Shown: positions 13,780 through 17,287 of the stretch, piece after piece
Position numbering within the stretch: position 1 is the first letter of the stretch
Layout of the letters: every line of letters begins with the position of its first letter
NCBI GenBank assembly: GCA_937914675.1
Contig: CALDOC010000472.1
Coordinates: 1 to 17,287 of the forward strand
From: an uncultured Sulfurimonas sp.
GTDB lineage: Bacteria; Campylobacterota; Campylobacteria; Campylobacterales; Sulfurimonadaceae
Reading direction: 5' to 3'
Length of the DNA stretch: 17,287 bases
Notes under the pieces: model-generated
Database searches by the model: none
Seen by the model: only the letters and a program-made list of their open reading frames with translations
What the model was told of the DNA's origin: nothing
Made by a program: the position numbers and the translations under genes

Positions 13780-14634
13780 TTATTTACTTTGGTCAACAAC
13801 GTTGTTGAGACTTTTAAATATTTCTATCGTATCGCTTTCGACTGTGCTTAACAGGCTTTGCAACTCGTCTTGTCTTGCGCCTGATTGGGCTTTAAAGACG
13901 TAATCTTTCATATGAGCATGTACGGCCTTATGGTATTGAACCAACTTCGCCCAGTCTGGATGAGAGGTAAAGGATTTATCTTTTAATCTTTCAAGCTCTT
14001 TGCCAAAAGCGCAGCAGCAACTATCCACAACTTCAACTTTGGCGCCACGTTTTACTTTGTCTATGATATTGATTTTAAATAGTATGTGATCTGTGTGAAA
14101 TTTATCCAAATCTATGTTCGAAGTGTCTACGTTAGTGACGTTTTTCTTGGTGCTAAGACGATTAATAAACTGCTCATAACTTAAATTTCTATCTTTTAGA
14201 TATTTTAAAAATAAACTAAAAGACTCTTCCACGGTATGATTTTTTTCGTACTCGACAAGAGTCGCGTATATGCCGTTTAGCAACTCTTTTGTAAAATCGT
14301 CAATGGGTTTTCTATAAGATACGTAAGATTCCACAAATCCATTGTTAAGGATAGGCTTTACGTAAGCTTTTACCCAGTAGTAGTCGCCGTTCTTCGCCAT
14401 GTTTTTGACGAAAGCGTAGATTGGTTTTCCGGCATGGAGCGTGTCCCATAGGAGTTTAAATACCGCTTTTGGCATATCTGGGTGACGGATTATATTGTGG
14501 TTTTTACCAATAATTTCCTCTCTATGATAGCCCGCTATGGAACAAAAAATATCATTGACGTAGGTTATTTTCCCCTTTATGTCCGTTTGACTCACTATCA
14601 TTTGCTGATTATTAATTAAAATTTCGTTATTCAC
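13780..14634 (-). CDS. Aer-type PAS protein with CZB zinc-binding domain
   Basis: A 284-residue sensor without transmitter. Residues 13-112 form a PAS domain close to that of E. coli Aer: SQTDIKGKITYVND, then IIRHPDMPKAVF (48-59), then NGDYYWVKAYV. The Arg50-His51-Pro-Asp segment and Trp87 match positions used for FAD in Aer, so redox or oxygen sensing is likely. After a linker, residues 176-250 look like a CZB domain. Candidate zinc ligands are His183, a Cys of the triple C206-C208 before Phe-Gly, and His235/His239 in HKAVHAH. The start is GTG at 14632-14634, fixed by AAGGAG at the end of cheA, two bases after whose stop it begins. The gene lies directly before the sensorless chemoreceptor, like the CetB-CetA pairing in Campylobacter. 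Confidence 0.88.
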   Translation of the reverse strand: MNNEILINNQQMIVSQTDIKGKITYVNDIFCSIAGYHREEIIGKNHNIIRHPDMPKAVFKLLWDTLHAGKPIYAFVKNMAKNGDYYWVKAYVKPILNNGFVESYVSYRKPIDDFTKELLNGIYATLVEYEKNHTVEESFSLFLKYLKDRNLSYEQFINRLSTKKNVTNVDTSNIDLDKFHTDHILFKINIIDKVKRGAKVEVVDSCCCAFGKELERLKDKSFTSHPDWAKLVQYHKAVHAHMKDYVFKAQSGARQDELQSLLSTVESDTIEIFKSLNNVVDQSK

Positions 14635-14636
14635 GA

Positions 14637-16709
14637 CTAACTCCTTTCTATTTTGCTATTTATTAAATTTACAATGTCGAAGATAAGCGCAATCTCGCCA
14701 CTTCCCAATATGCTGCCGCCAGACAATCCTTTTACGTTAGAAAAAATATCGCCTAGCGGTTTAATCACCGCTTGAATTTCGCCATAAAGTTCGTCTACTT
14801 TTAAACCAATGAGTTCATTCGCAAATTCCACTATGACTACGTTTTCTCTAAGATTTGGATAGCTTTTTTCGGAAAAATGTTTTCGAATGTCTAAAATTGG
14901 CAACGCTTCGCCTCTTAACGTGACGTAAGAGTTGTCGTTCATGGATTTTCTCATCGCAGGGGTGAGTTCTATGCACTCGCGTATCAACTCAAGAGGTATG
15001 ATGTATTTCGTATCTCCCGATTGCACGAGAAAACCGTCTATAATGGCAAGGGTTAGAGGAAGCCTTATCGTTATTTTAGAACTTTCGAGTTCTACCGAAT
15101 GAACCTCTATGCTTCCTCTGAGAGATTCGATGTTGCTCTTGACGACGTCCATCCCAACGCCGCGTCCCGAAATGTCGCTTATCTCGCTCGCGGTAGAAAA
15201 TCCGGCTTCGAAAATAAGATGATTTATCTCTTTGTCGGTTAAAACGCAACCCGCTGGAACAATCCCTTTTTCAATGGCTTTTTGTAAAACGACTTTTTTA
15301 TTTATGCCGCCACCGTCGTCTTCAATCTCTATGACAATCATTCCCGCGTCGGCAAAAGCTCTTAGGGTAATGACTCCTTCTTCGTTTTTGCCTCTACTTT
15401 TTCTCACCTCCGGCGTTTCAACGCCATGGTCCGCAGAGTTTCTTAACATGTGAACAAGAGGATCGGATATTTTTTCAATAACCGTTTTGTCAAGCTCCGT
15501 CTCTCCTCCCTCTATTACAAAGTTGATTTTTTTGCCTAATTTTTTAGCGGTGTCGTTTACGATGCGTCTAAGTTTTATAAAACTATCTTTAAGGGGAACC
15601 ATTCTAATGCTCATAATGTTGTCGCGAACGTTTTCTAAAAGCAATTTCAACTCTTCTACGGATTCAGCCAATGGGCTATCCTCGCTTTTGGAGACTAGCG
15701 CTTCAATCTTCGCGTTGGCAATGACGACTTCGCTCATTTGATTGATAAGAAGGTCTATTTTGTTTGAATCGACTCTAAGCGATTTGGCCAACTCTTTTTT
15801 TTCCACTTTTAAATCTGATTCAAGGTTCTCGTTTTGAAATGGGACTTCCATTTCTGTTTTAACGTCTTCGCTTGGAACTATTGTTTTTTTCTCTTCTTCG
15901 TATTGGCCTAGGTCTTGTAAAATATTTTGCAAACCTTCGTAAGCGCTAAAGAGTTCATGATACGCTTCTTTGTCCGACCTTTTGAAGATAAAGAGCGTCA
16001 CGTCGTCTTCGACAAACTCAAATATCTCTTCAATATCCTCTTTTGTCGCGTTAGACTGAAACTCCAATTCAAAGCCGATATAGGTTTTAAGAGGGTTTAT
16101 CTCTTGTATTTTTGGCATGCCCGATATTATTGGAGCGTTAAAGAGAATTTTCCCCATCTTGTTGAAATAATTGAAGATAGAGAGTATGTCCATTCCCGAA
16201 GTGAAGAAATCCTCCGCGAAACGGATGGAAACGTGCCAGACGTCGTTATCTTGATTTGAAGAGAGTTCAGAAAAATCCAACGTAACGTTTTGCCCTAGGG
16301 TCGCTGAAGTTTGAGCCAAGTCGCCGTTTGCAAGAACGGAATCTATCTTTTCTATAAGAGTCGTTTGTTCCTTGAGACTTTGCGCGTCGAGACCGTCTTC
16401 ATTGACGCAGAGTTCTATGATTTTGGAAGTATGGTCTTTTACCAACAAGAAAAGCTCTTGCAACTCACTTGAAAAAACAATCTTTTCTTGTCGGATATTG
16501 TCCAATAAGTTTTCCGCTTTATGCGTAAAGCGCACTATGTCGTCAAAGCCAAACATGCCAGCAATGCCTTTTATGGTGTGCATGGCTCTAAAGAGTTCGC
16601 CAACGCTGTTTGCGTTGGCGCCAACTTTTATAATGTCAAGTAGGGCGTTTTCCATGTTTTGCAACTGGTCTGAAGAGTCTTCATAAAATAGCGCTAAATC
16701 TTCATCCAT
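14637..16709 (-). CDS. cheA: Chemotaxis histidine kinase CheA without receiver
   Basis: Autophosphorylates on His and passes phosphate to CheY, CheB and probably other receivers. The 690 residues contain a P1 domain with His44 in RAMHTIKGIAGMFGF, and a P2-like region (about 155-270). The dimerisation P3 starts near 310. The kinase P4 has an N box LVHMLRNSADHGVE (418-431), DDGGGIN (464-470), FSTA (504-507) and GRGVGMDVVK (515-524). The CheW-like P5 covers 555-690. It ends after P5 and has no fused receiver, unlike the CheAY of Helicobacter and Campylobacter flagellar chemotaxis. The ATG overlaps the STAS gene by 8 bases, with AGGA seven bases upstream inside it. All catalytic boxes are intact. 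Confidence 0.98.
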   Translation of the reverse strand: MDEDLALFYEDSSDQLQNMENALLDIIKVGANANSVGELFRAMHTIKGIAGMFGFDDIVRFTHKAENLLDNIRQEKIVFSSELQELFLLVKDHTSKIIELCVNEDGLDAQSLKEQTTLIEKIDSVLANGDLAQTSATLGQNVTLDFSELSSNQDNDVWHVSIRFAEDFFTSGMDILSIFNYFNKMGKILFNAPIISGMPKIQEINPLKTYIGFELEFQSNATKEDIEEIFEFVEDDVTLFIFKRSDKEAYHELFSAYEGLQNILQDLGQYEEEKKTIVPSEDVKTEMEVPFQNENLESDLKVEKKELAKSLRVDSNKIDLLINQMSEVVIANAKIEALVSKSEDSPLAESVEELKLLLENVRDNIMSIRMVPLKDSFIKLRRIVNDTAKKLGKKINFVIEGGETELDKTVIEKISDPLVHMLRNSADHGVETPEVRKSRGKNEEGVITLRAFADAGMIVIEIEDDGGGINKKVVLQKAIEKGIVPAGCVLTDKEINHLIFEAGFSTASEISDISGRGVGMDVVKSNIESLRGSIEVHSVELESSKITIRLPLTLAIIDGFLVQSGDTKYIIPLELIRECIELTPAMRKSMNDNSYVTLRGEALPILDIRKHFSEKSYPNLRENVVIVEFANELIGLKVDELYGEIQAVIKPLGDIFSNVKGLSGGSILGSGEIALIFDIVNLINSKIERS

Positions 16710-16947
16710 GGCGTAATCCTAAAATTGCGAAGCATCCGCTTACTTCGATGGTAGAAAGTACGTCGCCATTTGCGTTGATGATTGATAATCCGTTTTTACT
16801 TTTTTTTAAAGAACACAGGAGTTGAATGGCGCACATATCTATTTTTTTGACTCCGCTCATGTCTATCACGTTATCATTTGCTTGAAGCATCTCTTCTCTG
16901 ATTTTTTCGACTTCGTATATAGTAAAACTCTCATCTTCTATTTTCAT
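16702..16947 (-). CDS. STAS-domain protein of the chemosensory operon
   Basis: An 81-residue single STAS domain, the fold of anti-sigma-factor antagonists. NVIDMSGVKKIDMCAIQLLCSLKKS (residues 26-50) is the signature, and GLSIINANGDVLSTIEVSG follows as expected. At the site of the phosphorylated Ser of SpoIIAA, the residue after the conserved Asp37 is Met38, so control by serine phosphorylation is unlikely. Stand-alone STAS proteins occur beside cheA in several accessory chemosensory clusters, where their role is poorly defined; a scaffold or array partner is an inference. The gene starts 4 bases after cheY and overlaps cheA by 8 bases, so it is tightly coupled to both. Confidence 0.85.
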   Translation of the reverse strand: MKIEDESFTIYEVEKIREEMLQANDNVIDMSGVKKIDMCAIQLLCSLKKSKNGLSIINANGDVLSTIEVSGCFAILGLRHG

Positions 16948-16951
16948 ATTC

Positions 16952-17287
16952 TTACCCTAGAAGTTTTTCACAGGCAATTAAAAATTTTTCTTTGTTGAAG
17001 GGCTTGAGCAACCACGCTTTGACTCCAAGAGCTTTTCCTTGATTTTTTAAGTCGACGTTTGATTCCGTCGTTAGCATGACGATGGGAGTAAATTTGTAGG
17101 ATGGATCTTTTCTAATGTTTTCAACCATCTCCAATCCGCCCATTATTGGCATATTGACGTCAGAGAAAATAATGTCAAACCGTTCCGCCCTTATCGCGTC
17201 TAAACCTTTTTGTCCATCTTCCGCGGTAACCACGACGTGACCGGCTTCTCTTGCGGCTTTACTCGCCACCGAACGCACTAAACTCGC
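16952..17287 (-). CDS. cheY: Single-domain response regulator CheY, 5' end outside window
   Basis: The frame is open to the right edge, reading ASLVRSVASKAAREAGH, so the true start and the acidic DD pair lie outside the window; a GTG at 17276-17278 is internal and is not taken as the start. The visible 111 residues contain the phosphoacceptor Asp in IIFSDVNMPIMGG, the Thr of VMLTTES and the Lys of LLKPF, followed directly by the stop. There is therefore no output domain and the protein is of CheY type. As the visible first gene before the STAS protein and cheA it is the likely phosphate acceptor and output of this system. Whether the target is the flagellar switch or another process cannot be told. 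Confidence 0.9.
   Translation of the reverse strand, partial: ASLVRSVASKAAREAGHVVVTAEDGQKGLDAIRAERFDIIFSDVNMPIMGGLEMVENIRKDPSYKFTPIVMLTTESNVDLKNQGKALGVKAWLLKPFNKEKFLIACEKLLG

Noticed and set aside
14637..14760. Search for a fused receiver at the CheA C-terminus
   Set aside because: The protein ends directly after the CheW-like P5 domain; no receiver motif follows in any frame before the PAS/CZB gene.
1..17287. CRISPR arrays, insertion sequences, tRNA genes, phage or integration sites
   Set aside because: No regularly spaced repeats, transposase motifs, terminal inverted repeats or tRNA-like cloverleaf were seen when reading both strands.

Overview
The window looks like chromosomal DNA of a Campylobacterota (Epsilonproteobacteria) member, most likely a free-living Sulfurimonas-like or related Campylobacterales organism. 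The evidence is protein-level resemblance by eye (ThyX, Pcm, CheV and an Aer/CetB-like PAS protein), moderate-to-low GC, and -10 elements of the form TTTTTGRGTATAAT that are typical of this phylum. No tRNA, rRNA, CRISPR array, insertion sequence or att site was seen. No gene-free stretch exceeds about 210 bases.

Region 1 (1-2531, minus strand) is a housekeeping operon read pcm - thyX - small lipoprotein - argB. argB runs off the left edge. Region 2 (2661-4798, plus strand) is a two-gene unit coding for a Tat/lipoprotein-type small subunit and a GMC flavoprotein, in the style of gluconate or glucose dehydrogenase gamma-alpha pairs. No cytochrome subunit follows, and both usual catalytic residues of the flavoprotein are replaced. 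Region 3 (4795-5025, minus) is a 76-residue protein of unknown function. Region 4 (5122-5777, plus) is rpmI-rplT with a structured spacer and a terminator-like nested hairpin.

Region 5 (5987-17287) is a dense chemosensory cluster. Eleven minus-strand genes are read from the right edge leftwards: cheY (partial) - STAS protein - cheA - PAS/CZB protein - soluble poly-HAMP chemoreceptor - cheW - cheV - cheR - pseudo-receiver protein - cheB - REC/Hpt protein. One plus-strand gene, for a receiver protein with an unusual C-terminal domain, converges on the end of this operon with a 15-base overlap. Gene spacing is tight throughout (overlaps of 8 and 4 bases, gaps of 0-14), which suggests one transcript.

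How the genes may work together: the PAS/CZB protein has an Aer-type PAS and a zinc-binding-type domain but no signalling domain. The chemoreceptor next to it has no sensor domain or membrane segment, only seven HAMP-like modules at 45-46 residue spacing before its signalling hairpin. They may form a split cytoplasmic redox/metal sensor, comparable with the CetA/CetB pair of Campylobacter. CheA lacks the C-terminal receiver of the canonical CheAY of this phylum, so this is probably an additional chemosensory system. CheR carries the Gly-x-Gly loop of pentapeptide-dependent methyltransferases, and the receptor ends in SFERF, a matching tether. Most unusual, the pseudo-receiver protein and the convergent receiver protein share a homologous C-terminal helical domain that ends in the same residues, SELEFF. 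This looks like an undescribed accessory module of the system.
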